DNA of 64,000 nt, taken from assembly GCA_021325475.1 (NCBI GenBank), contig JAJPHA010000055.1:1-64000 (forward strand), in the 5' to 3' direction. Made by a program: the position numbers and the translations under genes. Within the stretch, counting starts at the first letter, position 1; each line of letters opens with the position of its first letter. The notes below the pieces were generated by a model. The model saw nothing but the letters and a program-made list of their open reading frames with translations, did not search any database and was not told the origin of the DNA. This stretch comes from Rhodanobacteraceae bacterium (GTDB lineage Bacteria; Pseudomonadota; Gammaproteobacteria; Xanthomonadales; Rhodanobacteraceae). Below are positions 48,632-57,471 of the stretch, one piece after another.

Positions 48632-49645
48632 ATGGCGGTAAAAGTCGCGATCAATGGCTACGGCCGCATCGGCCGCAATGTGCTGCGCGCGCTGTACGAA
48701 AGCCGGCGCACGCACGAGGTTTCGATCGTCGCGGTCAACGATCTCGGCGATGCCGAGATCAACGCGCATCTGACCCAGTACGACACCGCGCACGGCCGGT
48801 TCCCGTTCGAGGTGGGCGTCGACGGCGGCGATCTCGTCGTCCAGGGCGACCGCATCAAGGTGTTCGCCGAGCGCGATCCGGGCAAGCTGCCGTGGGCGTC
48901 GCTCGGCGTCGACGTGGTACTCGAATGCACCGGCCTGTTCACCTCCAAGGCCAAGGCCGGTGCGCACATCGCCGGCGGCGCCAAGAAGGTGATCATCTCC
49001 GCGCCCGGCGACAAGGACGTGGACGGCACCTTCGTCTACGGCGTCAACCACGACCAGCTGAGCGCCCGGCACGAGGTGATCTCGAATGCCTCGTGCACGA
49101 CCAATTGCCTGGCGCCGCTCGCCAAGGCGCTCAACGACAAGATCGGCATCGTCCACGGCCTGATGACGACGATCCACGCCTACACCAACGATCAGGTGCT
49201 CACCGACGTCTACCACAAGGACCTGCGCCGCGCGCGCAGCGCCACCATGAGCCAGATCCCGACCAAGACCGGCGCCGCCGCCGCGGTCGGCCTGGTGCTG
49301 CCGGAATTGAACGGCAAGCTCGACGGTTTCGCCATGCGCGTGCCGACGATCAACGTCTCGGTGGTCGATCTGTCGTTCGTCGCCGCGCGCGCCACCAGCA
49401 AGGACGAGATCGACGCCGCGGTGAAGGAAGCCAGCGAGGGCCGGCTCAAGGGCATCCTCGGCATCAACAGGAAGCCGCTGGTGTCGGTCGACTTCAACCA
49501 CAATCCGCTGTCGTCGATCTACGACGCCACGCAGACGCGCGTGATGGGCGGCACGCTGGTCAAGGTGCTGGCCTGGTACGACAACGAGTGGGGCTTCTCC
49601 AACCGCATGCTCGACATGACCCTGGCGATGATGGCGGCGCGCTGA
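48632..49645 (+). CDS. gap: Glyceraldehyde-3-phosphate dehydrogenase, type I
   Basis: A 337-residue enzyme of glycolysis/gluconeogenesis. [17 protein letters not shown] is the NAD-binding start, [11 protein letters not shown] holds catalytic Cys155, and [10 protein letters not shown] the catalytic His. [14 protein letters not shown] is the C-terminal hallmark. Epd (erythrose-4-phosphate dehydrogenase) is related, but the sequence looks like ordinary GapA. The ATG at 48632 follows GGGAGC. It ends 21 bases before the convergent antiporter gene. Confidence 0.93.
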   Translation: MAVKVAINGYGRIGRNVLRALYESRRTHEVSIVAVNDLGDAEINAHLTQYDTAHGRFPFEVGVDGGDLVVQGDRIKVFAERDPGKLPWASLGVDVVLECTGLFTSKAKAGAHIAGGAKKVIISAPGDKDVDGTFVYGVNHDQLSARHEVISNASCTTNCLAPLAKALNDKIGIVHGLMTTIHAYTNDQVLTDVYHKDLRRARSATMSQIPTKTGAAAAVGLVLPELNGKLDGFAMRVPTINVSVVDLSFVAARATSKDEIDAAVKEASEGRLKGILGINRKPLVSVDFNHNPLSSIYDATQTRVMGGTLVKVLAWYDNEWGFSNRMLDMTLAMMAAR

Positions 49646-49666
49646 GGCGCCGCCTCCGCCGCGCCG

Positions 49667-51463
49667 TCAGCGCGTCTCGCGGACACCCGGCTCGCCCTTG
49701 TCCGCCTGCAGCGTCTCCAAGAGCGCGATCTGCAGGCGCGAGTGCAGCTTGACCAGCGTGCGCCAGAGCAGCGCCAGGATCAGCGCGCCCATCGCCAGCA
49801 CGGCGACGAGCAGCTCCGCCGGCGGCAGGATGCTGGAGGACAGCGCGCTGACCAAGAGCAGCATGCCGGCGGTGGAGGCGGCCGGAATGATCTCGGCGAC
49901 GATGCGCTGCACGCGCGCGGTGTGGCGGCCGGCGCGCACGCCGGCCTCGGCCAGCATCATCGCCAGCGCCTTGAGCTTGCGGTAGGCGGCGATCAGGAAC
50001 GGCAGCGACAGCACCAGCGCGGCGCCCCACAGCAGGGCGTTGGCGAGCGCCGCGTTCGCCACCCACGCGCGCAGATCGAGGATGCGCCGGTTGGCGAGGT
50101 AGGCGCCGCCGCCGAAGATCGCCGCGACCAGGCAGAAGTTGACGAACGCCTGCAGCAGGATGCGCCGCACCAGCGCCGCCAGCACGGCGCGGTCACCCTC
50201 GAAGCGCAGGCCCTGCAGCCAGCTCGTATACATCTGCAGCACGCGACGCACGCCGTGCGGCGTGGCCGCGCGCACGCGCCGCGCCAGCGGGTCGGCGGCG
50301 CGGATCAGATACGGCGTGGCGAGCGTGGTCAGCGCCGAGACCGCCACCGCGATCGGATAGAGGAAGTCGCTGGTCGCGTGCAGGGTCGCGCCGAGGCCGA
50401 CGATGATGAAGGAGAACTCGCCGATCTGGGCGAGGCTCATGCCGACGCGCATCGCCGTGCGCCAGCTCTGTCCGGCGACGAAGGCGAACAGCGCGCGCGA
50501 CAGCACCTTGCCGAGCACGACGACCAGCGTGATCACCGCGATCGGCAGCGCATGGGCGACGAGCACGCGCGGATCGAGCAGCAGGCCGATGGCGACGAAG
50601 AAGATCGCGCTGAACATGTCGCGCACCGGCTCGATCAGGCGCTCGATGCGGCGCAGCGCGCGCGCCTCGGCGACGATCACGCCGATGACGAAGGCGCCGA
50701 GCGCGGTGCTGTAGCCGAAGCGCGCCACCAGCAGGCAGAACCCGAACAGCAGGCCGAGCACGGCGACCAGCAGCATCTCGTTGCGGTTGAAGCCGGCGAC
50801 GAAATCGAGCAGGCGCGGCACCGCGAGAATGCCGATCACCAGCGCGGCGACGAGGAACACGGTCAGCCCGGCGAGCGTGCGCAGCACCTCGCCGGCGGCG
50901 ATGTCGCCGCTCACCGCGGCGCTGGACAGCAGTGCGAGGATGCCGATCGCGAGCACGTCCTCGATGATCAGGATGGCGAACACGACCTGGGCGAAATGTT
51001 CCTTCTTGAGGCCGAGATCCTCGAACGCCTTCAGCGTGATCGTGGTCGAGGAGATCGACAGCATCGCGCCGAGGAACAGCGCATCCAGGGTGCGCCAGCC
51101 GAACGCCAGGCCGATCTCGTAGCCGAGCCAGAGCATGGTGACGATGCCGGCGAGCGCCGCCACCAGCGCGGTGGCGCCCACCTGACGCAGCCGGCGCAGG
51201 CTGAATTCGAGGCCGAGCGAGAACAGCAGGAACACCACGCCGAGTTCCGACAGGGTGTGGATCGTGTCCTCGTCGGTGACTAGCGCATACGGCGGCGTGT
51301 GCGGGCCGATCAGCACGCCGGCGACGATGTAGCCGAGCACCACCGGCTGGCGCAGCAGATGGAACACCACCGTGACCACGCCGGCCGTCAGCATGATCAC
51401 GGCGAGGTCGCGAAGGAAGGCGATCGTGTGCACGGCGGCCGGCGCGGAAGCGGACCGGCACAT
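49667..51463 (-). CDS. CPA2-family cation/proton antiporter (YbaL/KefB-like) without RCK domain
   Basis: About 598 residues. The N-terminal two thirds are a CPA2 antiporter membrane domain with around 12 helices: LLRQPVVLGYIVAGVLIGPHTPP, GVVFLLFSLGLEFSLRRL, MLSISSTTITLKAFEDLGL, FAILIIEDVLAIGILALL with the ion-binding acidic pair, and SLAQIGEFSFIIVGLG. In KefB/YbaL the next part is a cytosolic TrkA-N domain; here it is replaced by another membrane region with at least three helices and a short charged tail. It probably exchanges K+ or Na+ for H+. The ATG at 51463 is favoured, but an earlier ATG at 51490 is possible. Confidence 0.82.
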   Translation of the reverse strand: MCRSASAPAAVHTIAFLRDLAVIMLTAGVVTVVFHLLRQPVVLGYIVAGVLIGPHTPPYALVTDEDTIHTLSELGVVFLLFSLGLEFSLRRLRQVGATALVAALAGIVTMLWLGYEIGLAFGWRTLDALFLGAMLSISSTTITLKAFEDLGLKKEHFAQVVFAILIIEDVLAIGILALLSSAAVSGDIAAGEVLRTLAGLTVFLVAALVIGILAVPRLLDFVAGFNRNEMLLVAVLGLLFGFCLLVARFGYSTALGAFVIGVIVAEARALRRIERLIEPVRDMFSAIFFVAIGLLLDPRVLVAHALPIAVITLVVVLGKVLSRALFAFVAGQSWRTAMRVGMSLAQIGEFSFIIVGLGATLHATSDFLYPIAVAVSALTTLATPYLIRAADPLARRVRAATPHGVRRVLQMYTSWLQGLRFEGDRAVLAALVRRILLQAFVNFCLVAAIFGGGAYLANRRILDLRAWVANAALANALLWGAALVLSLPFLIAAYRKLKALAMMLAEAGVRAGRHTARVQRIVAEIIPAASTAGMLLLVSALSSSILPPAELLVAVLAMGALILALLWRTLVKLHSRLQIALLETLQADKGEPGVRETR

Positions 51464-51538
51464 GGTGGCGCATCCGCGCGCGGCGCGCAAATCGCGCCGC
51501 CGCGCCGCGCTTGACCGCGCTCCGGATTCGTGCTCACA

Positions 51539-51560
51539 TATAGACGTCTAAACGTCTATA
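51539..51560. promoter_or_regulatory. Met-box-like palindromic operator upstream of homoserine dehydrogenase
   Basis: A perfect inverted repeat TATAGACGT-CTAA-ACGTCTATA, with 9-bp arms, lies 11 bases before the start codon. It also reads as two adjacent octamers, AGACGTCT and AAACGTCT, which resemble tandem MetJ met boxes (AGACGTCT). A -35-like TTGACC at 51511-51516 lies upstream, and the site covers the expected -10 region, so binding should repress. ArsR-type methionine-cycle regulators with similar palindromes are an alternative. No regulator gene is in the window. Confidence 0.75.
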
Positions 51561-51571
51561 CGGCCAAATAC

Positions 51572-52702
51572 ATGACAACCGCCGCGGCGTCCGACGGCGC
51601 CATCTCCGTCGCCCTGCTCGGCGCCAGCGGTCGCGTCGGCTCCCGCCTGCTCGAGCTGCTCGCCGCCCGCGAAGCCGCCGGCGGCCGCGACGGCGCGCCG
51701 CTGCGCATCGTCGCCGCGCTGAATTCCCGTGCCGGTTTTCTCGCCCGCGCAGGCGTGCCCGCCGGTCGCGTGCTCGATCGCCTCGCCGCGGCGGCGCCGG
51801 GGTCGGCCGCGGCGGTGCGCGCGGCACTCGCGCAGCGGCCGGCGCCGCAGGTGATCGTCGATTGCACGGCGAGCGCGGAGGTCGCGGCGTGCTATCCGGC
51901 CTGGCTGGCCGCCGGCAGCGACGTCGTCGCCGCGAACAAGCACGGCCCGGCGGCCGATCGACCGCTGGCGCGCGCGATCGCCGCGGCGCGGGCGGCGTCC
52001 GGCGCGGCCTTGCACGATGCGGCCACGGTCGGCGCGCAGTTGCCGCTGCTGGCGACGCTGCGCGAACTGCATGCGGCGGGCGATCGCGTCGCCGCGTTCG
52101 AGGCGGTGCTGTCCGGCACGCTGTCCTACGTGCTCGGCCGCGTCCAGGAAGGCACCGCGTTGTCCGCCGCGGTGCGCGAGGCGGTCGGCTGCGGCTACGC
52201 CGAGCCCCATCCGGCGAGCGATCTGTCCGGCATGGATGCCGCGCGCAAGCTGGTGATCCTGCTGCGCGCCTGCGGTCACGACGTCGAGCTCGCCGACATC
52301 GAGCGTGTGCCGCTGGTCGAGGACGCGCTGCTCGCCGAACCCGCGCCCGAACGCCTGCTCGCGCGTCTGGCCGCGCTCGACGGCACGTGGCGCGCCCGCG
52401 CGGCGATCGCCGACGCGCGCCGCGAGCGCTGGATCTATCGCGCGAGCTTCGCCGACGGCCGCGCGCGCGTCGCGCCCGAGGCCGTACCGGCCGGCCATCC
52501 GCTGGCGCGCCTCGCGCCCTGCGAGAACGCGCTGATCCTGCGCAGCCGCTACTACCACGCCGCGCCGCTCACCATCGCCGGCCCCGGCGCGGGCGTCGAT
52601 CTCACCGCGGCGGCGGTGCTGGCGGATCTGCTGGCCGCGGCCGCACGCCATGCCGTGCCGCGCGTGCGGCTGGCCGCGCCGTCCGCGGCCGCGCTGGCGT
52701 GA
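51572..52702 (+). CDS. hom: Homoserine dehydrogenase
   Basis: A 376-residue enzyme reducing aspartate semialdehyde to homoserine, the branch point to threonine and methionine. The NAD(P)-binding loop GASGRVGSRLLELL starts at 17; K123 in VVAANKHGPA is the catalytic Lys. SGTLSYVLGRVQEG and GYAEPHPASDLSGMDAARKLVIL are the substrate-site motifs. There is no aspartokinase domain and no C-terminal ACT domain, so feedback control by threonine is not expected from this chain. The ATG at 51572 was chosen because the earlier in-frame GTG would place the operator inside the gene. The upstream palindrome suggests methionine-linked control. Confidence 0.9.
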   Translation: MTTAAASDGAISVALLGASGRVGSRLLELLAAREAAGGRDGAPLRIVAALNSRAGFLARAGVPAGRVLDRLAAAAPGSAAAVRAALAQRPAPQVIVDCTASAEVAACYPAWLAAGSDVVAANKHGPAADRPLARAIAAARAASGAALHDAATVGAQLPLLATLRELHAAGDRVAAFEAVLSGTLSYVLGRVQEGTALSAAVREAVGCGYAEPHPASDLSGMDAARKLVILLRACGHDVELADIERVPLVEDALLAEPAPERLLARLAALDGTWRARAAIADARRERWIYRASFADGRARVAPEAVPAGHPLARLAPCENALILRSRYYHAAPLTIAGPGAGVDLTAAAVLADLLAAAARHAVPRVRLAAPSAAALA

Positions 52703-52721
52703 GACGGATCGCGCCGGCCGC

Positions 52722-53372
52722 TCAGGCCGGCGGCTTGCGTGGCGCCGCCGCGACGAGCGCCGCACGCTGGGTCGTTGCCGAATCGGTCGCCGCGTATTTG
52801 ACCCAGGCCTGCACCGCGAAATAGAACGCGCCGAAGGCGAGCACGGTGTACGGGCGTTCGATCCATTCGCCGCTGCCGGACAACGACATCGCGGCGACGA
52901 ACTCCGGCGTGATGCCGAGCGCGGGCAACGGCACCATCACCGTGAACAGCGCGCCGGCGATGTAGCTCACCACCGAGGCCGCCCACAGCGCGAGCAGGCG
53001 CGAGACCGCATCGGCGTCGGCGACCGGATGCGTGAGGATGTGGGCAAAGCGGCCGAGGAACAGCCAGGCGAAGGCGGCGAGCGGCCAGGTGCTGTCGAAG
53101 GCGAGGCAGAACGCAACGATGAAGATGAGGTAGAACGCGCTCAGCCCGCACAGCATGGCCAGGCGCGTCCGTCGTTTCAGATCGTCGGTCGCGAGCAGAC
53201 CGGCATAGAAGCCGCTCGAATGGATGACGATGAACTCGATCAGCATCGTCAACATCAGGTTCTTCACCCACGCCGCGCCGAGCGTCTGCGGCGCGACCCA
53301 CGCGACGAGGAAGATCGCCGCACTGATCGCATCGGGCGCGGCGGCGAGCAGGCGGGTGAGGAAGGCGATCAC
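52722..53372 (-). CDS. Multi-pass membrane protein of unknown function
   Basis: A 216-residue protein with about five or six hydrophobic spans (for example [70 protein letters not shown], and the final [16 protein letters not shown]). I do not recognise a family with confidence. The short polar C-terminus is probably cytoplasmic. The start is uncertain: GTG 53372 gives a hydrophobic beginning, and GTG 53405 would add 11 residues. It converges with hom and is divergent from pgk. Confidence 0.65.
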   Translation of the reverse strand: MIAFLTRLLAAAPDAISAAIFLVAWVAPQTLGAAWVKNLMLTMLIEFIVIHSSGFYAGLLATDDLKRRTRLAMLCGLSAFYLIFIVAFCLAFDSTWPLAAFAWLFLGRFAHILTHPVADADAVSRLLALWAASVVSYIAGALFTVMVPLPALGITPEFVAAMSLSGSGEWIERPYTVLAFGAFYFAVQAWVKYAATDSATTQRAALVAAAPRKPPA

Positions 53373-53407
53373 GCCACCAGTGTGCCACAGCCGTCGCCGA
53401 CTCACCG

Positions 53408-53413
53408 TACAAT
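53408..53413 (+). promoter_or_regulatory. Candidate -10 box of pgk
   Basis: TACAAT lies 27 bases before the pgk start and is followed by GCGCGC, the same context as at gap. No good -35 element was identified. Confidence 0.35.
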
Positions 53414-53440
53414 GCGCGCTTTCCCTGTGCGGAGCCCCCG

Positions 53441-54616
53441 ATGTCCATCCTGCGCATGACCGATCTCGACCTCGCCGGCAAACGCGTGCTGATCCGCGAG
53501 GACCTCAACGTGCCGCTCCGCGACGGCAAGGTCGCCGCCGCCCAGCGGCTGCTGGCCGCGCTGCCGACCATCACCCGCGCCCGCGATGCCGGCGCACGGG
53601 TGATGGTGATGTCGCATCTCGGCCGACCGCAGGAGGGCGTATTCGACGAGACCGAATCGCTCAAGCCCGTGGCCGACTGGCTCGGCGCCACGCTCGGCCA
53701 GCCGGTGCGGCTGGTGCGCGACTATCTCGACGGTGTCGAGGTGGCGCCGGGCGAGGTGGTGCTGCTCGAGAACTGCCGCATGAACGTCGGCGAGGGCAAG
53801 GACGATCCGAAGCTCGCGGCCAAGTACGCCGCCCTGTGCGACGTGTTCGTGATGGACGCCTTCGGCACCGCGCACCGCGCGCAGGCCTCCACCCACGGCG
53901 TGATCCGTGCGGCCAGGATCGCCTGCGGCGGGCCGCTGCTGATGGCCGAGCTCGACGCGCTGGCCAAGGCGCTGGAGCGTCCGGCGCGGCCGCTGCTCGC
54001 GATCGTCGCCGGCGCCAAGGTGTCGACCAAGCTGCAACTGCTCGAGAACCTGCTCGCTCGCGTCGATCAACTGATCGTCGGCGGCGGCATCGCCAACACC
54101 TTCCTCGCCGCGGCCGGATTCGCCGTCGGCAAGTCGCTGTACGAGCCGGATCTGGTCGCGGTGGCGAAGCGGATCCTCACCGACGCCAAGGCGCGCGGCG
54201 CGGAGATTCCGCTGCCGGCGGACGTGGTGGTGGCGCCGGAGTTCCGCGCCGATGCGCCGGCGACGGTGAAGGACGTCGCTCGGGTCGGCGCGGACGAGAT
54301 GATCCTCGACATCGGCCCGCGCACCGCCGCCGACTACGCCGCGCGCATCGGCCGCGCCGGCACGGTGGTGTGGAACGGGCCGGTCGGCGTGTTCGAGTTC
54401 GATGCCTTCGGCAAGGGCACCGAGGCGGTGGCGCGCGCGATCGCATCGTCCAGCGCGTTCTCCATCGCCGGCGGCGGCGACACGCTCGCCGCGGCGGAGA
54501 AATACAAAGTGGAAAAGGATATTTCGTATATCTCCACCGGCGGCGGCGCGTTCCTCGAATTCCTCGAGGGCAGGGAACTGCCGGCGGTGGCCGCGTTGAA
54601 GGCGCGCGCCGGCTAG
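53441..54616 (+). CDS. pgk: Phosphoglycerate kinase
   Basis: A 391-residue glycolytic kinase that makes ATP from 1,3-bisphosphoglycerate. [19 protein letters not shown] is the N-terminal substrate motif, and [13 protein letters not shown] and [16 protein letters not shown] follow. [15 protein letters not shown] and the nucleotide-side [18 protein letters not shown] are present, as is the C-terminal [17 protein letters not shown]. The stop TAG shares the four-base CTAG palindrome with the stop of the convergent next gene. Confidence 0.95.
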   Translation: MSILRMTDLDLAGKRVLIREDLNVPLRDGKVAAAQRLLAALPTITRARDAGARVMVMSHLGRPQEGVFDETESLKPVADWLGATLGQPVRLVRDYLDGVEVAPGEVVLLENCRMNVGEGKDDPKLAAKYAALCDVFVMDAFGTAHRAQASTHGVIRAARIACGGPLLMAELDALAKALERPARPLLAIVAGAKVSTKLQLLENLLARVDQLIVGGGIANTFLAAAGFAVGKSLYEPDLVAVAKRILTDAKARGAEIPLPADVVVAPEFRADAPATVKDVARVGADEMILDIGPRTAADYAARIGRAGTVVWNGPVGVFEFDAFGKGTEAVARAIASSSAFSIAGGGDTLAAAEKYKVEKDISYISTGGGAFLEFLEGRELPAVAALKARAG

Positions 54617-55179
54617 CGCGCGGCGGCGCTCGCGTTTTCCAGCCGGGCGCGCAGCGTCTCCGGCTCGGCGAGCGACAGCAGCAGGGTGGTGCCGTCGTCG
54701 CTGCGGAGCCAGCTCACGCGGCGGCGGTCGAGCAGCAGGCACACCGCCTTGTCGCCGTTGCGCAGCCGGAACCAGCCGCCGGCGAAACCGGGCAGGCCGG
54801 TGCCCCAGGTGCGCAGCCACGGGCGAAGTTCGCTGCGCTCGTCGAGATCGACCACGCGCAGGCCGTGCCGACGGAGCGTCGACAAGGCGAAGCGCCGCGT
54901 GCCGACGCTGGTATCGACGACGAGCTCGCCGCGCTCGATCCGCGCACCGGCGTTGCGCACCTTGCGCAGGATCACCAGGCATACGAGCAGCAGCAACGGC
55001 GGCAGCACGAACAGCCACGGCAGCGGTGCGGCGCCGGCGCGCATGGCGTGGTGTTGGGCGACGCCGATCGCCGCGACCATGCCGGCCAGCGGCGCCATCA
55101 TCAGCACCACCAGCCAGACCAGCGGCTTGCGTCGCGATCCGGCGAGCGGCAGCGGGGTGGCGGCGGCGAGCTCGGTCAC
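54613..55179 (-). CDS. Membrane-anchored PH-like domain protein, unknown function
   Basis: A 188-residue protein. Two N-terminal transmembrane helices (about 19-42 and 53-70) are followed by a soluble beta-rich domain: [32 protein letters not shown] and [30 protein letters not shown]. This architecture matches the bacterial PH-domain (bPH) membrane proteins, whose function is generally unknown. It converges with pgk and is divergent from pyk. Confidence 0.65.
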   Translation of the reverse strand: MTELAAATPLPLAGSRRKPLVWLVVLMMAPLAGMVAAIGVAQHHAMRAGAAPLPWLFVLPPLLLLVCLVILRKVRNAGARIERGELVVDTSVGTRRFALSTLRRHGLRVVDLDERSELRPWLRTWGTGLPGFAGGWFRLRNGDKAVCLLLDRRRVSWLRSDDGTTLLLSLAEPETLRARLENASAAAR

Positions 55180-55239
55180 ATGGGATTCCGGCGGCGGGGC
55201 TGTGGTAGTTTACCGCGATCGCCGCCGCGAGCGTCCCGC

Positions 55240-56706
55240 ATGCACGCCCACCTGCGCCGCACCAAGATCATCGCCACCCTCGGCCCCGCCACCGACCGGC
55301 CCGGCATGCTCACGCGCATCCTCGAGGAGGGCGTGGACGTGGTGCGGCTCAATCTGTCGCACGGCTCGGCCGAGGATCACCGCCGCCGTGCCGGCGAGGC
55401 GCGCGCCGCGGCCGCGGCGCTCGGCCGCGAGGTCGCCGTGCTCGCCGATCTGCAGGGGCCGAAGATCCGCATCGCCAAGTTCGCCGCCGCGCCGGTGCTG
55501 CTCGAGGCCGGCGCGCCGTTCGCGCTCGAGTGCGATGCCGATGCGCCGCCCGGCGACGCCGCGCGGGTCGGCGTGAGCTATCTGGATTTGTATAAAGATG
55601 TACAACCCGGCGACACCCTGCTGCTCGACGACGGCCTGATCGCGCTGCGCGTCGAGCGCATCGCCGGCACCACCATCCACACCCGCGTGCAGACCGGCGG
55701 CGCGCTGTCCGATCGCAAGGGCATCAACCGCCTCGGCGGCGGCCTGTCGCTGGCGGCGCTGGCGGAGAAGGACCGGAGCGACATCCGCCTCGCCGCCGAG
55801 CTCGACGCCGATTTCCTCGCCGTGTCCTTCGCCAAGTGCGCCGCCGACATCGAGGAGAGCCGCAAGCTGCTGCGCGCGGCCGGCGGCAATGCCGCGATCG
55901 TGGCCAAGATCGAGCGCGCCGAGGCGGTGGCGGCGCTCGCCGAGATCATCGACGCCGCCGACGCGGTGATGGTCGCGCGCGGCGATCTCGGCGTCGAGAT
56001 CGGCGACGCCGAGCTGCCCGGCATCCAGAAGAAGATCATCCGCGAGACGCTGGCGCGCAATAAAGTCGTCATCACCGCCACGCAGATGATGCAGTCGATG
56101 GTCGAATCGCCGATCCCGACCCGCGCCGAGGTGCTGGACGTGGCCAACGCCGTGCTCGACGGCACCGACGCGGTGATGCTGTCGCAGGAGACCGCGGCCG
56201 GCAAGCATCCGGACAAGGCGGTGGCGGCGATGCGGCGCGTCTGCCTCGGCGCCGAGCACCAGTTCGAGCCGATCGAGGACCTGAGCGTCGGCACCCACCA
56301 GTTCGAGCGCACCGATCAGGCCGTCGCCATGGCGACCATGTTCCTGGCCGGCCGCATCGGCGTGCGCGCGATCGTCGCGCTGACCGAATCCGGCGCCACC
56401 GCGCAGTGGCTGTCGCGTTACCGCTCGAGCGTGCCGATCTACGCCTTGTCGCGACGCCAGAGCGCGCGCCGGCGCATGATGCTGTATCGCGACGTCATTC
56501 CGGTGGAATTCGATCCGCACGGCGTGGACGCCACCCACGCCGCCAAGGCGGCGATCCAGCATTTGTACAATATGCAGCGGCTCGCCGAGGGCGACCGCGT
56601 GATCCTCACCCACGGCGATCACACCGGCCAGCGCGGCGGCACCAACACGCTCAAGCTGTTGCGCGTGGGTCCGGGCGGCGTGGCGGAGGGATTGGGCAAT
56701 CTTTAG
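55240..56706 (+). CDS. pyk: Pyruvate kinase
   Basis: A 488-residue glycolytic enzyme converting PEP and ADP to pyruvate and ATP. RRTKIIATLGPATDRPGML is the start; VRLNLSHGSAEDH, ADLQGPKIRIAKF, AIVAKIERAEAV with the catalytic Lys, GDLGVEIGDAELPGIQKKII and ATQMMQSM follow. The C-terminal regulatory domain ends VILTHGDHTGQRGGTNTLKLLRVG. Length and sequence resemble the type found with gap-pgk-fba clusters. The frame is open far upstream inside pgk, but conservation fixes the ATG at 55240. Repeat copy R3 follows 44 bases after the TAG. Confidence 0.95.
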   Translation: MHAHLRRTKIIATLGPATDRPGMLTRILEEGVDVVRLNLSHGSAEDHRRRAGEARAAAAALGREVAVLADLQGPKIRIAKFAAAPVLLEAGAPFALECDADAPPGDAARVGVSYLDLYKDVQPGDTLLLDDGLIALRVERIAGTTIHTRVQTGGALSDRKGINRLGGGLSLAALAEKDRSDIRLAAELDADFLAVSFAKCAADIEESRKLLRAAGGNAAIVAKIERAEAVAALAEIIDAADAVMVARGDLGVEIGDAELPGIQKKIIRETLARNKVVITATQMMQSMVESPIPTRAEVLDVANAVLDGTDAVMLSQETAAGKHPDKAVAAMRRVCLGAEHQFEPIEDLSVGTHQFERTDQAVAMATMFLAGRIGVRAIVALTESGATAQWLSRYRSSVPIYALSRRQSARRRMMLYRDVIPVEFDPHGVDATHAAKAAIQHLYNMQRLAEGDRVILTHGDHTGQRGGTNTLKLLRVGPGGVAEGLGNL

Positions 56707-56749
56707 GGAATCTCTGAACAAACGAACGATCCAGCCTTGACTCTTTCAG

Positions 56750-56863
56750 CCCCCTTGAGTCAAGGGGGCGATCAAACCCTTGCGCAGCAAGGGTTTGATG
56801 GGGGTTGTGGAGGTGCGGCGCCGCAGCCGAAGACAGGAACACGGGGATTTGTCCAGACCTTCC
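56750..56863 (+). repeat. Dispersed palindromic repeat, copy R3
   Basis: The cleanest copy. Palindrome CCCCCTTGAGTCAAGGGGG at 56750-56768 has 9-bp arms. A perfect 13-bp-arm hairpin ATCAAACCCTTGC-GCA-GCAAGGGTTTGAT occupies 56771-56799. The GC palindrome TGCGGCGCCGCA follows, and the end motif GATTTGTCCAGACCTTCC closes at 56863. It lies between pyk and the next small gene and may serve as the pyk terminator, though no T-run follows. Confidence 0.9.
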
Positions 56864-56914
56864 TTACCAACTTTCAAAGCCGATTGCGCCGCGCCGCGGC
56901 CGGGAGACAGCATC

Positions 56915-57376
56915 ATGAATCGCCAGTGGTACGCCGTGCCGATCCTGTTCGCCGCGACCGCACTCGCCGCCGCGGAGAAGCCGCTCGTCCTCCCGCCGGA
57001 ACGCCTGGCGAAGTACTGGCTGCTGGTGTCGGGTTCGGCGCAGAGCGCGAACGTGCCGAATTCCGGCTACAACCTCGACGCGCCCACTTGCGCTGCAGTG
57101 TCCTACGTGGTCGAGAAGGACGGCAGCACCAGCCACGTCACGCTCGAACGCATGGTGCCGCCGGGCGATCTCGGCAAGGTCGCGGTCAACATCGTCGCGG
57201 CGATGCGCTTCGCGCCGACCCCGGACAATCTCGACAAGCGGCCGGTGCGCACCTACGTCGTGATTCCGTTCAACGTGCCGGGCGCCGAATCCACCAGCCC
57301 GGCCGATCGCGCGCAGCGCGCGCGCGTGCTCGAGGCCTGCAAGCTCGAAGGGTTTACCGGCAAGCCGGGGGATTGA
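56915..57376 (+). CDS. Exported protein with TonB-C-like domain
   Basis: A 153-residue protein with a signal peptide (MNRQWYAVPILFAATALAAA). The mature part carries YNLDAPTCAAVSYVVEKDGSTSHVTLERMVPPGDLGKVAVNIVAAMRFAPTP, resembling the beta-alpha-beta core of the TonB C-terminal domain, but there is no membrane anchor retained and no Pro-rich linker. Two cysteines could form a disulfide. The ATG at 56915 follows GGGAGA and starts the signal peptide. It is unlikely to be a true TonB; function is unknown. Confidence 0.65.
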   Translation: MNRQWYAVPILFAATALAAAEKPLVLPPERLAKYWLLVSGSAQSANVPNSGYNLDAPTCAAVSYVVEKDGSTSHVTLERMVPPGDLGKVAVNIVAAMRFAPTPDNLDKRPVRTYVVIPFNVPGAESTSPADRAQRARVLEACKLEGFTGKPGD

Positions 57377-57409
57377 TCCGGATCACTCGCGCCCCCCGCC
57401 GAGTCGCAC

Positions 57410-57415
57410 TATAAT
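57410..57415 (+). promoter_or_regulatory. Candidate -10 box of the aldolase gene
   Basis: A consensus TATAAT lies 57 bases before the aldolase ATG. No convincing -35 box lies 16-18 bases upstream. Confidence 0.45.
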
Positions 57416-57471
57416 CCGCGCCCTCGCCAAGACGGCCGCGCGGCGGCCGCACGCGCACAGCGGAGTCCACC

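Noticed and set aside
54613-54616. Shared CTAG stop of pgk and the convergent PH-like gene
   Set aside because: CTAG necessarily provides TAG on both strands; a tidy junction but not evidence of function.
56780-56914. N-terminal extension of the TonB-like gene through repeat copy R3
   Set aside because: The extension is repeat-derived; a signal peptide and ribosome-binding site support the ATG at 56915.
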